From: Scortum barcoo
Lineage: Eukaryota > Chordata > Actinopteri > Centrarchiformes > Terapontidae
Direction: 5' to 3'
DNA: 64,000 nt
NCBI GenBank assembly: GCA_023238725.1
Contig: CM041548.1
Location: forward strand, 18,125,752-18,189,751
Part shown: piece by piece, positions 1 through 11,868 of the stretch
How positions within the stretch are numbered: position 1 is the stretch's first letter
Layout: each line of letters starts with the position of its first letter
Notes under the pieces: model-generated
Told to the model about the DNA's origin: nothing
The model's input: the letters and a program-made list of their open reading frames with translations, nothing else
The model's database searches: none
Program-made: the position numbers and the translations under genes

Positions 1-1
1 G

Positions 2-1695
2 AACAACAGCGTCCCCATGTGGCAGGTGGCAGATGCACTGGCCGTGTCCGGGAGAAAGGTGACCTGCTGCCACTGGATTAGCTGCTACGTTCGCATCTCT
101 GCGCTCATGCTAACCGGTTTCATTTAATGTCCAGGTGGTGGCTGCTTACGGTGCCGTCCCCTTTCCCATGATGCATGGCGGTTCTCTCCCCGACGCTCTG
201 AGTGCCTGCGCAGACGCGCTGCCCTGGACGCCTCTGTCAGCCTGCTCCGAACCTGGCGACGGCGGTCGAAGCTACGGCCAGTGGGCGACGCTCAAAGGCT
301 TCGAGGGCCAGAGACTGATCAGGTCAGAATTTAAGAATCAATGAGCGCTTTTTACTTATATTAACTCAACTTTAGTTATATATCAGCTGAGAAAACCATG
401 CAGTGTCTCTCATGTCTGTGCTCATTTTGAAACTTTGATCGACTAAAAGACCACAACAAAGACTTTTAATGGGGGGAAAAAAAAGCAAAAACAAGTTGTG
501 GGTAAAAAAACATGTTACAAGCAAATAGACAGTATTTCTGTTGTACTTGTGTGTATAAATAGTGAAACAATATTTTCCAGACCAGCAAACTGATATATAA
601 TAATATTTTGAGTGGTTATCACTAAAGATTTGTACTTTTTTTATAGGCACCAGTGTCATCCTTGCATTTAAGGTTCTTTGCTGCTTTATTTCCTGGTAAA
701 TTGACAAAATGATAAGTGAGACTTACAGCTGAGTTTGTGCTGGTAAAATTATACAATGCATGTGGGATAAAGACAGTTAAAAGACAAATGAATCTATAAA
801 AAGCTGGCAAAAATAAACCAAAGTGAAACTGGTTTTATCAAAGGCATCTTGTTTTTAACTTGGATGCATTACTGGGTAACTTGATCCTTAAGAAATGTTC
901 CATAGTCACGATATCAAGTTACAGTCTACATTAATGGCTTGTAAAGCGATGCAGGGATTTAACACCTCCACCCAATCATCACATTAACGCTTTGCTGAAA
1001 TCGCTTCCTTTACATCAGCTCTCTGGCGCCTGGGACTAAACCACCCACTCCTCTGCACAGTCTCCACAGTGGGGAAGATGTCCTGGCTTCCTACATCAGA
1101 TCTTTCTACCCCACAGCTCCTCTGTAAGTTCCCACACCGTCACATGCTGCGAGCCAACAGATCATTTTACACGTTTTATCAGGGTGAACAGTATATTCTA
1201 AGCCCACACCGCTCTCCTCTCTCCATCATCGCTCTCTCAGGGCTCTGCAGTTGGTGTCTTCTCCCAGTAAGCTGACGCCGCCGTTCCCTCAGATATTCAG
1301 TCAGTCCCTCTGTGCTCAGGGCTTCCTGCAGAGCCAGCCTCCCCCGCCTGGCTGTAAGAATATTTTCTGTTCACTTTTACTTTTAACTTTGATTTGGTGG
1401 TTTGATTAACTAATCCCTCCCTGTCTCTGCAGCTCCGGCCCCCGTGGTCTCCTCTGTACCCGTCATGACCTCCCTCCAGTCGGGGCCCACACTCGGCCCG
1501 TGGCTGTCCGAGATGCACCGCGGCGTCAGCAGTTTCGACATCCGCCGCGTGGCCCCCAGCTTCCTCTCCCAGGGGCCCGAAATGTACGACTACCAGGAGG
1601 CCCTGGAGCAGCTTCGCCTGCTGGCCCGGTGTTACCACGACGACAGCGGCGGGGTGATGCGGTCATCCTCAGAGGAGGACGAGGACGACGACTGA
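2..1695 (+). CDS. msto1: MSTO1 (misato), C-terminal 227 residues, 5' end outside window
   Basis: Misato is a tubulin-like protein affecting mitochondrial distribution and morphology. Five exons join in frame: 2-58, 135-322, 1061-1123, 1241-1353 and 1433-1695, all with GT-AG borders; the stop is TGA. The first two exons read VPMWQVADALAVSGRK then VVAAYGAVPFPM and PWTPLSACSEP, closely matching remembered human MSTO1 (VSMVHLADMLSFCGKK, VVTAGAIIPFPL, PWTPLSACGEP). The last exon carries the family's leucine-rich end (EALEQLRLLARCYHDD), then an acidic Ser/Glu/Asp tail longer than in human. Only about the last 40 percent of the protein is present; the N-terminal tubulin-like part lies to the left. 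The gene is convergent with SRSF4. Confidence 0.85.
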
Positions 1696-2708
1696 CAGCG
1701 GCGGCTTTAACGTGCATTTACCTGGACGGACTGATGAGCGCTTACCTGCCTAACATCAGTCTGTCTGCTTTGTTTACCAGCCTGCATGCACTCATACAGC
1801 TGCAGGGAGGAGAAGAGGACCCGTGCCTCTGGTTTGCGAAGGAGCGGAAAGGTTCTCATAAAGTGAAACAGACTGAAAAAACTGAGCTGCAAAACACAGA
1901 TGAGGGAATATTAACACCTCTCAAAGAGACACAGGTGTAGTATTTAGGGAGGTGATGGATGTAGCATCATAAGACTGTATGGACTGTGGTTACATTTCCT
2001 CAAATGACTGTTTAACTGTAATGAAATGTGTTTTTTATACTAAATGCACACTATTAAATGACTGTATTTACATGATCATTTTGGACACAAGTCGCTTGCG
2101 CCAGTAATTCACTTGAAACAGTAAACTACACACTGATGTCGACACAGTGCACTTTAACCAGAGTTCTCTGTCACATGTTGAAACAGCTCACCATCTCAAT
2201 CCCGGAGCCCAAAGTGACCATCAGCCTGAAAAAACAAAATGCCTGTTTTTATATTAAACCATTGAAAACCAGCTACCACAAGCGCTTTGTATTTTTTCTT
2301 TAAGATTTACTAGATTTCAGTCGAGCGAATGTTCTGCCATTCAGCCCTGAGCCCATTATTCCCTGCTGAAGTAGTAAAAACTTAACAGGATGATTTTGTA
2401 AAAAACACTGAACTGCAAAAATCAGGAGTACATACTGAATTTCTTTGCAGTTGATTATGTTGGGACAGTGTATGTGGGATTGCTCAAAATGATTTTTAAG
2501 TCAATACTGGGTGTTTTCAAAGAGTTTGTTCACACAAGACAACTATAGAATACCAGTAGCTTTGTCCTAAATACAGTATCTGCAAATAGATCGAGTGAGA
2601 GTGAAATCTTAAAGTCATGTTAAATGTTAGTCATTTCATTATTGGTTCATTACTAAATCTACCAAGAAACAATTTTATAGTGATCTACATTACTTTTTTT
2701 TCCCCCAA
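1696..2708. other. MSTO1 3'UTR and MSTO1/SRSF4 convergent intergenic DNA
   Basis: About 1 kb of AT-rich sequence without a credible exon. ATTAAA hexamers on the plus strand near 2052 and 2251 are possible MSTO1 polyadenylation signals. Nothing else was recognised. Confidence 0.5.
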
Positions 2709-3254
2709 TTTATTGGCTGTAATTTGATCTCAAATCAGTGAAGATGGATATTTGCTCTAAGTGTCCAACCAAAGTACTCTTACCATGCCAAACTTAAATC
2801 ACTTTAAATCATGTAAAAGAAAAACAAACCACAAATCCAATGACAAATGTAGAACAGGCATTTTTTTTTTTTATCTGAAATAAAATGGTACAAGGATTTC
2901 ACAAAAGGTGAGGAGATGTAAGATCATATTCCCACCCAGCATTTTGATAACAGTATGCTTCTACGTTGATTAAAAAAAAAGGGCTAAGATACATACCATC
3001 ATTTAAACTTATAAAACTGAGATTGCACCCTGTTATTTCACAACACCTCCATACAAGACAGCTCTAATGAAAAAATATGTAGAGTAAAAGTCAAATGAAA
3101 TGGAGTAGCATGTGCATAAAAGACATTGAGTAGAGTGCCTGGTATTCTACAGCTATTTATCAAAAAACGGGCAGGGGTGATGGTGGGGAATGTAACTGCA
3201 GGACAGGGGGCGACACAGGGACGAGGGCTCACGACAAACAGTCCAAAATCTGAA
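2709..3254 (-). other. srsf4: SRSF4 3'UTR with candidate poly(A) signal
   Basis: Runs from the SRSF4 stop to the first minus-strand AATAAA (TTTATT on plus at 2709-2714), giving a 3'UTR of about 550 nt. A T11 run lies near 2862. The signal choice is inferred from the hexamer only. Confidence 0.5.
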
Positions 3255-6200
3255 CTAAGAGCGGGAACGGGAGCGAGAATGAGAGGGGGAGCGGGACTTG
3301 GAGCGGGACTCTGAGCGGGAGGCGGATCGGGAGTGGGAACGGGCTTTTGCGGGTGAGGGGGAACGGGATTTGGATTTAGACTTCGATTTAGACCTGCCTC
3401 TGGATTTGGACTCAGCTGGGGAGCGTGAACGGGAGCGAGAACCCCTCTCGGGCTCGCCTCCCTCATCGTCGCTCTTGGGCTGCTCGCGGCCTTTTGAGCC
3501 GGATTTCCTGGAGCGATCCTTGATTCCTGATCTAGACCGAGACCTGGAGCGAGAGTGGGATCTGGACCTGGACCTGGACTCATCCTTCTTGTTCTTCTTC
3601 CCGTCTTTCTTGCTCTTTTTGCTCTTGGGGCTGCGACTCCTGCTGCGGTCCTTGTTCTTCTGAGCGCCGTTGCTGCGCTCTTCCTCTTCCTTCTTGTTCT
3701 TGCCCTTGTTCTTCTTGCTACGGGATCGGCTGCGGGAACGGGAAGCCGCTCTGTGGACAGAATCAGACACCAGAAGTTAAGGTGGCTGGATTATTGCAGT
3801 GTCTAGATTTCTCAAAAAAAAAAAAAAAAAAAAGGGGAGACATATCCACACAGAACATTGTCGTACTACTTTTACAAAGATCAGGTCACAAAAGACCAAA
3901 TAGTCCTTAAAAACAACAAAAACTTGCTGGGGAAACGGGCACGTTTTCATCTGTCAGATGACCTGTGGTTCAGACCATCGAAAGGCCATGGGTCAGTTTA
4001 AATACAAGATGTGAGAGTGAGCGCTCCGATCCTCTGCTCCTGGCGTGACTAGAGTAATCTAGTCGACAGCCATAAAACACATTAAGAAACTGGCTGTGGC
4101 AAAACAACAGCTGGAGTTATTAAGCTACTACATGAGAGCACCTGTGCACTTTCCATGGAAATGCAAATCATCTATTTATAGACACATGAGCTCTCATCTT
4201 ACTGCCATCTGCTCGTAAAGAGTGCCGATGTCGGAATATGGTTTTTATAGGCAGCTGCTGGGTCTAAACAATGAAGGTGATGTTACTGTGAAGCATGCAG
4301 TGGCTTCTGTGAGGTCGAACGCACCACTTGCACATTGCTCATGTTCAGCTGCTTCTACAAGTCAGTTTACTCTTACTGTGTACTGACAGCCCAATTCACT
4401 GACGATACAGCGTGTTATTTACATGCCCCGTTTCGATGTCTCACCTGGAGTGGGAGCGGCTGCGACTGCTGCTCTCGCTGCGGCTGCGGCTCTTGCGAGA
4501 TCTGCGGCTCCTGGACCGGGACCTGAAAGAACATACAGTATCAATTAAGTCACACCACCTACAGCTATAAATATATTTTCCAAACCCTGCATATGAAACT
4601 GTTCAAATCCTTGTCTTTTTTAAAAGGCCACTTTGTGATGTGCAGCTAAACTTCCTCATGCATGATTGCTATAATCAGAAACAGATCATTATGCATCAGT
4701 CGGCCATGTCTAATTGCAGGGACGCCTCACCTGGAATGGCTGCGACTGCGAGAATAGGATCGTCTGCGTTTGGCTCCGGGGCGGTCCTCGATGAGCCGGA
4801 TCTTTCTGCCATTCACTTCTGTGCCGTCAAGCTTCTCCAGAGCCCTCTTCATGTCGGAGTAGAGCCTGAACTCGATCACTCCTTCGTTCCTCCGGCCCTT
4901 GTGGGTGTCAGCGTAAGTCACCTCCCCAGCCTGCCTCATGTAGTCCTTCAGAGAAATGGAAACACACACACAGTGATCAGAACGACTAATTTGCACGATT
5001 TTGCATATTCGTCTTAAAGTTTGCTGTCCTGTCTTATAATGTATAATTGTCATGAAAAATACAACACCATCAATTATGCAAAACTGGTCTGATAGAAATA
5101 CATCGGAACTATCTTTAAGAACAACCTAGTGACTTGACAGTACTTCTTCAAGCCTTAAAAAGTCTGATAAGTTGTGTCAGATAAAAATAAAACAATACAT
5201 ACCTTCAAATCCTGCCAGCTGCAGCGGCTGGAAAGATTCTCAACAATGAGCCGATAATCTGTCCTAATAGGTGGACCATATCTGTCTCTTCCCCAGCGCC
5301 CATATCCACCTTTTAAGGTAACAAGGAAAGGACAAGAACAATGAGGACCAAAGAGAAACAGAGGTGGTGCATTCATACTAAACTCCAAGCTACAAACTAC
5401 AAAAATATGTCAATATTCACTTGGGAAAAAAATGAAACAAAGAAGGGGAAAAGCAAAGTTGAAAAAAGAAAAAACGAAATTCATTAAATCCTAAAAAAGA
5501 AAAAAAAAATCAACTAATTTCTTTCTACAAAATCTTTTAATCTTTATTTAAAAAACTGTATCTTATTAAAGTTTTGGTAAATTGTCAATAGGCCTTTTTT
5601 CTAAATAAGAAAGAAAAAGAAAATGAAATTCAAAAAACATAACTGATCCAGGAAGTACTTACGGTGCACTAAAGAAAGTTTCTAAGCTAACCTATCTAAA
5701 AAAAACATTTCACTGTTACAAAACATGTTCTTTTTTTCAGGCACCTATAAGAGCTGAACCCACATCTGTTCCTAACCCCATGGCATCCTCACCACCCGGC
5801 CTGGGCCTAATGGGAAAAGCGGTCTTCATTCACAATGGCTCCCTTTTTTGGTCTGCCCAGGGGCCCAGAATGGTCAAACCACACTCTTGGAAAGGGGGGA
5901 CACCATGGCCAGCAATAGGGGCAGGCAGTCAGCAAAGGACTCTTTCAATTAAAACATTGAGGTTCTTTGTTAAATCTTTACCTTTAAAATTGACAATCAT
6001 TTTAAATAAAATAAAAAAATGGAATAAGACATCAGTAGATTACAAGATATTTGACAATCAAATAGTTATTTTACAGTATTCAAATTAAGACATTTCTATC
6101 CTTTCCATCAGTAAGCCATTTCCCCATCACATATTCACATGTAACAGCATTTTTAAATCCATAAAGTGGAACTCCAAGATATTTTTCCAAGTCATTGGTG

Positions 6201-8463
6201 GCTCTGGTGCACGCAAATTTAATCATGTTAAGTACTGATCAACAACTCGCCTCCCACACATTGTTCACACTGTTAAGTGGTGCCCGTTCACTGTCTGCCA
6301 ACTTATCTGCAAGACAATATAAAGGAAAACAGCTCTGGAGTGCCCAATCCATAAACTGAGACTTGTCTGTATGTTAAACAGGCCATTGAAAACCTGGACG
6401 GCTCATTGAGACTAAAACAATGGCAAGACCTGATGAAATTAGGGTGGATGGGTGTGTGCGACTCAAAGACAATCAAAACTGAAATGAAAACGGCCGAGTC
6501 GCATTTAAAGATGTGCAAGTTAACGTCTCAAAGGGGACTATAGACGACTCGGTCATCAGGAATGGATGAGGTGTAGTACCAAGAGCAGGACGAGACTGAC
6601 TTTGATTTTCTATCTCATGGCTTAAGATGCATTTTTTTTTCAGAAATCCAGCTGATTTAAATGTTGACTGACACAAACAGAGACACATATTTATATATTA
6701 AATAATTATCATATAAAAGCAATTATTAATATATTGAACAGGCCACTTGCAATGAAAATAGGTAAATACCATCTTTAAATGCAGCTTTTGTGACTAGGAA
6801 AATGCAGTGTTTTTTGCAGTATCGCAGAATAATCTCCACATCTAATACCAGGATACAAATTGAATGCACATCAGCCACCAAGGACAAGATCAAAACAATT
6901 TCGCCCCCTTGAAATTTAAACAGGTCCCTGTAATGAATGAAATCCCTCATCAATGATAGTAATCATGTGGAATACATACTATTCTCTGCCGAAGACTTAC
7001 TTCGTCCACCTCCATAACCTCCGTCGCGGCGGGGCCCCTTGGTGTGCTCCACAATGACTCTTTCCCCACACAGCTCCTTGCCGTTCAAGTCATAAACAGC
7101 ATCATCTGCGTCACGGGGGTCATCAAACTCAACAAACCCATACCTGTTTAAAAAAAGACGAGAATATGTCATCACACAGGAAAACAGACGTGTGTGTGTG
7201 TATATATTGTGCTATATATATAAATGAAGATTGAGAATACTGCTCTGATCATGATAACAGGGTATAAACTGTAGTCGATTAATCAATGAGGATCTAAATT
7301 GGGCACTCCAGTTTCTGCAAAAGTAACTGTTGTTTTTCAACAGTGTCACAGTTAATGATTAACTACGTGAGAAATGAGAATATAACCGGTAGATCAACGG
7401 ATAACAATAATGACCGTTGGATGCCTGACTTCCGCATGCTGCTTTTTGTTGTTGTGAGATTCAACTCCTGCAGTTACAACCCTACAGTAAAGTGGACAAC
7501 TTCTCAGTTAATGATTAACCGAGAATATACACCGTACTTTCCTAAATATTTGCACACTTCTGACTCATACTTCCAGATGTAATATTTTATATCTATATTA
7601 CATTTATTTAATATTACATTTTATGTTACATTTATTTAAATCTATATAAATATATATTCGTGCCTGGTATGTAACCCATTTTAATAATTTCAGTAATAAG
7701 CCTGCACCTGAATGAGTCTCATTGCTAACGACTGCTCCAAGCAATGCACAGGACAAAATCATGGATCGATCATCATTTATCGAGAACTAACAGATACATG
7801 CAGGCCTAATGTGAAGCAAACGATCAATCGGGGGAAATGGCGACAGACTGTTAACAGCACTCGGAACTACCAGATGAAGAAGCAGCACGTTGAATAAACT
7901 CGGCTGCAGAGTTAGCTCTTAGCTAATCGATCCAAAATGTGGAAGTTAACCGGTTTTAACGGGAAGCTCGCCCGTGTGACTGAACCTCTGAATTTGTAAC
8001 ACAAATTTACAGCAACTCTGCAAGTTCGTTCCTGTAAAACAACACACACACACACACACAGAGAGCCGCCGGTGACATTGCCACGTCTAACGTTAGCAAC
8101 TCAACGGCTGTCGAGATCGCGTTAACGTTAAACGGAAAAACTGCACAAACTCCACCCGTTAATTTAACGGTCTCGACGGCGAAAACGAGCACTTTAGTTA
8201 AACAAAGGCGCCGCCGTGTGTCACAATACGGACGGTTTTAGCTGGTAAATAGCACAGCCTGTTAGCATTAGCAGGCCGCGGCTTCAGCCGACAAGGCCGC
8301 GGCCCTGCGCGCAGCCGTTAGCCTCTCGGTAAAAACAACCGACAAAGAGCCGTTACCCGTTTTTCAGGTCGACCTCCAGTATCTTCCCGTAGCCTTTGAA
8401 GAACCTTTCCACGTCCTTCTCCCGGGCTCTGTAGCTCAGCCGTCCGATGTACACCCGGGACAT
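3255..8463 (-). CDS. srsf4: SRSF4, serine/arginine-rich splicing factor
   Basis: A nuclear SR protein that binds exonic enhancers and recruits spliceosome components. Six coding exons (minus): 8463-8357, 7143-7001, 5309-5203, 4945-4731, 4522-4445, 3750-3255; together 381 aa with consistent phases. RRM1 spans about residues 2-72 (SRVYIGRL, YGFVEFDD). A Gly/Arg linker follows, then pseudo-RRM2 at about 101-173 with the SWQDLKD motif, and an RS domain from about 180 to the end. MSRVYIGRLSYRAREKDVER and GYGKILEVDLKNG match human SRSF4 better than SRSF6. Human SRSF4 is 494 aa, so the RS tail is shorter here, with Lys-rich stretches (KKNKGKNKK). The start ATG has A at -3. The gene is head-to-head with the first XKR8 gene. 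Intron 2 holds a candidate poison exon. Confidence 0.93.
5745..5806 (-). other. srsf4: Candidate poison cassette exon in SRSF4 intron 2
   Basis: In the 1.7 kb intron between exons 2 and 3 (minus strand), the acceptor TTTTCCCATTAG precedes a 62-nt segment ending at the donor TATAG|GTGCCT. Spliced to exon 2 it reaches an in-frame TAG after about eleven codons. The 62-nt length also shifts the frame. SR-protein genes are known to autoregulate through such exons. The surrounding 5745-5950 is more GC-rich than the AT-rich intron around it; the exact ends are uncertain and other acceptors are possible. Confidence 0.4.
7351..7519. promoter_or_regulatory. Pair of HNF1-consensus palindromes in SRSF4 intron 1
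   Basis: GTTAATGATTAAC occurs twice, at 7351-7363 and 7507-7519. It matches the HNF1 consensus GTTAATNATTAAC. Both copies are preceded by CA and followed within about 20 bases by GAGAATATA, so they may come from an old local duplication. Function is not shown. Confidence 0.4.
8042..8060. repeat. (AC)n microsatellite
   Basis: About nine AC units, within SRSF4 intron 1. Confidence 0.9.
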
Positions 8464-9603
8464 CTTGCTAGCTCGCGTGTGTGCAACCGAAATGCGGGAT
8501 CCGGGCGCGAGGCTGCGAGGAATGAGCACGCGAGCTGCTTTGATACAATAGGCCGCGGGTACAGGGGGCGTGTCTTAGGGTGCGGCGGGTACAGGGGGCG
8601 TGTCCTAACCCACGCTGGGTTAAAGAGCTCTGAGTTTGGACTCTCAGGTTGTTCACAGGCAAATTATGTATTTACCTTTCAGTGCTAATACCATTAATAG
8701 ATTTATTGATCAACAGATAGTTAATAGGGATATTAATTAATATTATAAATCACTGATCGTAGTAAAAAAAGTACCTTAAGTAATAATTTTTATCATTCCT
8801 ACAGCAAAAAGGACTGGTTTAATTTTTATTATTTGCCATTTTTTAACTGAGGATCATTGTTTTGACAAAATAGGTAATTTTTTAACACATCATCTTACAG
8901 TGTATGAAGGGGTCTAAAGCAATTAATCACAGTCAGATTTATTATCAAGTAGATTATCACATACGGGGAACTTGTCTTGGTATGTTAGTGCATAGCAGTA
9001 AAAATAATGAGTAGAAAATATAAGAAAAGGTGAAGGTCGTGCAAGTAGGTACATAACAGTTGAACATTTAAGAAAATGTGAAAACAAGTACTGCAAATCA
9101 GAAGCATAAACTGAATACAAAATGGATGGATAAGTATAATATAAAAATAAATGTATAAAAATAAAAATAGTATAAAAATAGTAAATAGTCACAGTTGAGG
9201 GCACATTTTTTATTTTAAATTATTTCAAAATTTGATTCTCTCTGAAGGAAAACAAATAATCGACTAATCGTTTGAGGGTGTCTTTAAAGTTAGAACCCTC
9301 ACAGCCCGGATTTCGCACGCATTAGCTGCGGTGGGCGGGGCTAAGAACGGCACAGACGCCAGCTGCTCTCCGGCACGGCGGGTACTTTTTTTTTTGTTTG
9401 TTATTAACTTTTGAGAGCAGCAAGAGTTTGTTTAGCTCTTAAATAATGTCTCCAAAGTTTTATGATTCCTCCTCGGAGTGAGTCCAAACTGTCTCCGAGA
9501 TGGGTTGAAGGCTGAGGTTGAGATGTTAGCCGACCGTTAGCTGGGCAGCAACAGGTCCCGTCCCGGGTCCAGCTAACGGACTCTGACGGACTCTGACGGA
9601 CTC
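8464..9603. promoter_or_regulatory. Divergent SRSF4 / XKR8 intergenic promoter region
   Basis: The two start codons face away from each other 1.1 kb apart. The SRSF4 side is CpG-rich with a 20-base direct repeat at 8555-8574 and 8585-8604 (GCGGGTACAGGGGGCGTGTC, period 30). The XKR8 side has a GC box (GTGGGCGGGGC) at 9331-9341. A 10-base tandem motif (CGGACTCTGA) lies at about 9577-9603, directly before the XKR8 ATG. The middle, 8690-9240, is AT-rich with no recognised feature. Transcription starts are inferred, not seen. Confidence 0.5.
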
Positions 9604-11868
9604 ATGGAGCGCCCGACTTTCCCCAACTACTCCTGGATCGACTTCGCCTTCTCCGTGATCGGAGCCTGCACCTTCCTGATGGACTGGGGCTCCGACGTGT
9701 GGGTGGCCACCGAGTTTTACTGCCGCGGAGACTTCCTCTGGTTCGGGGTGCTGGTCGGCGACATGGTGCTGTCCTCGGTCGTGGTCCAGATGTTCAGCTG
9801 GTTCTGGCTCAAGTACGACCGGGAGCTGCCGGGCTTCGGCGCGCAGACCGGGGGAGGGGGCGCGGTGCTGTTCGGGGACCGGGTGAAGCTCTCCTGCCTG
9901 CTGCATGTGCTGCAGCTGGGCTTCCTCTGCAGGTAAACATCACCTAAGTCCAACTTTAACAACTTAAACATGTTTAATTTAACCTCTAAAGTGTGTCTCA
10001 TGATGTTTCATCCTCCACTATAACTATTTAATTCATCACCATAGCTCAGTAATATCTGTTAAAGTTGATATTATTGAGCTGCGATGATGAATTAAACAGC
10101 TCAGACCTTTTTAATGTAACTTGTAAAGTGTGTCTGATGATGTTTTCTCAATCTGGGGAAAGCGGTTTGTATGAAATCCCTCACTATAACTGTAAAATTC
10201 ATCATCATAGCTCAATGACGTAAAATTCAACAGCTTAGACATGTTTAATTTGATCTCTAAAGTGTTTCTGATGTTTTCTCAAGTGTTTCCACAGCAGTTT
10301 GTATGAAATCCCCCACTATGACTGTTAAAGTGAATATTTTTTAGCTATTATGATGAATTAAACGGCTCAGGATATAATGAATTTGGCCTGTAAGGTGTGT
10401 CCGATGATGTTTTCTCAGTCTGTGGAAAGTGTTTCAACAGCAGGTTGTATGAAATCCAGCCTGCATGATGCAAACACACTGCATAATGCTCATCGCTTCG
10501 GAAGTACTTATTTCTGCTTTTATCAGTAAAGATTAGGGATGTTCCTACAGATTTGTTCAGGTGGGCGAGCAGGTAAAAGCGTTCGCCAGGTGCAGTGACC
10601 ATAAATGCTTAGCGTGGAGCGACTGGTAAATCCAGTTTACCTGGTGAAATGCACAAATAATTTAGTTATTGAAGTGTGAAAAGCTCAAATATTAGCGACA
10701 TGAATCATCGCTTTTGAAGACACTTAATGTTCCTGAGTTATGTTCAAATCACGCATTAAAACATTCAGAATTCTTTGAAAGTCTGATTCATGTTATGTGC
10801 TTTTAGTTTCAGCTTTAGTAGTGTTTTTTAGTGTGTTTCTCTCTTTGACCATTTTAACTTCTGCACCTGTCTCTAGAAAGTGCTATAAACAAAATAAAGT
10901 GTTATTATTGTGCTTAGCTGTATAGTTTTGGTACGTGATGGTTGCTGCTGTTTTCTCACAGTCTGACACTCTCGTCCGCGTAGGCACCTCTCAGCCATAC
11001 GACAAGGCTTCAGGGTTTGGTGGAGGAAACAGGAAGGGTCCGAGTACGCCGTTTACCTGACCCACGACCTCAGCATGCTCCGGCTGATCGAGACTTTCTG
11101 CGAGAGCGCCCCTCAGCTCACCCTGATGATCTACGTCATGCTGCGCACACACAAGGCCCGGACAGTTCAGTGTGAGTTCCCTTTTATTTCATTTGCTTCC
11201 ATCTTCTACGGTTGCTGTGGTAACTTCCTCTTGCCGGCCCCGCTGATTTTTCACCTTCTCTCTTTGCAGTTGTGAGCATCGCTGCGTCGGTGGTGTCCAT
11301 AGCCTGGATGGTGGTGGACTACCACCGCTCCCTGCGCTCCTTCCTCCCCGACAAGGCCAAGCAGGGCTGGGGTTCCTCCTTAATCTACTTCCTGTGGAAC
11401 CTGTTGCTCATCGCCCCGCGTGTCGCCGTCCTCGCCCTCTTCGCCTCTGTCCTGCCCGATTACGTCGCTGTCCACTTCCTGATTCTGTGGGTCGTCTTCG
11501 TGTTTTGGGCCTCGCGACAGAGGACGGACTTCATGGACAGTCCGGGCGGGGAGTGGCTCTACCGGGCCACCGTAGGGCTCATTTGGTACTTCAGCTGGTT
11601 CAATGTAGCCGAGGGTCGGACCAGGGGCAGGAGCTTTATCTACCACTCCTTCATGACTGCTGACGGAGGGATCCTGCTGGTGACTTGGTGGTGTTACAGG
11701 GACCCTGCCCAGACTGAGCCGTATGCCCTCGCTCTGCTCATCGCTCTTCCTTTCACCTACCTCCTGGGGCTGCTCTTCAAAGCCCTCTACTACTGCTGCT
11801 TCCACTTCCCACCCCAAGCTGTGGAGGCCTCCGGCGAGGGACCCGGGACTGCCCGGCGATCTGCCTGA
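9604..11868 (+). CDS. xkr8: XKR8-like phospholipid scramblase, copy 1 (tail frameshifted as assembled)
   Basis: XKR8 is a multi-pass plasma-membrane protein that, after caspase cleavage and with basigin-type partners, exposes phosphatidylserine in apoptosis. Exons: 9604-9932, 10984-11171, 11270-11868 (371 aa as assembled). Family motifs seen: FLMDWGSDVW in the first membrane segment, LLHVLQLGFLCR at the exon 1 end, HDLSMLRLIETFCESAPQLT, DYHRSLRSFLP, IYFLWNLLL and YFSWFNVAEGRTRGR, all close to human XKR8. The frame stops at TGA 11866 soon after the last membrane segment, while the +1 frame continues with a recognisable XKR8 tail to 12028. The start ATG follows the GC-box promoter. Either an assembly error, a variant, or a true truncation; the membrane core is intact. 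Confidence 0.85.
9961..10465. repeat. Degenerate tandem repeat, about 132-bp unit, roughly 3.8 copies
   Basis: Intron 1 of XKR8 copy 1. The block (A)GCTCAGACATGTTTAAT...AAAGTGTGTCTGATGATG...TATGAAATCC recurs with starts near 9964, 10099, 10233 and 10364. Units are diverged, so the array is old. No coding potential. Confidence 0.75.

Noticed and set aside
3298..3663. 121-aa plus-strand open frame opposite SRSF4
   Set aside because: Antisense shadow of the low-complexity RS-domain exon; acidic repeats mirror Ser/Arg codons.
9526..9906. 126-aa minus-strand frame over XKR8 copy 1 exon 1
   Set aside because: Antisense shadow of a GC-rich coding exon with matching splice structure on the plus strand.
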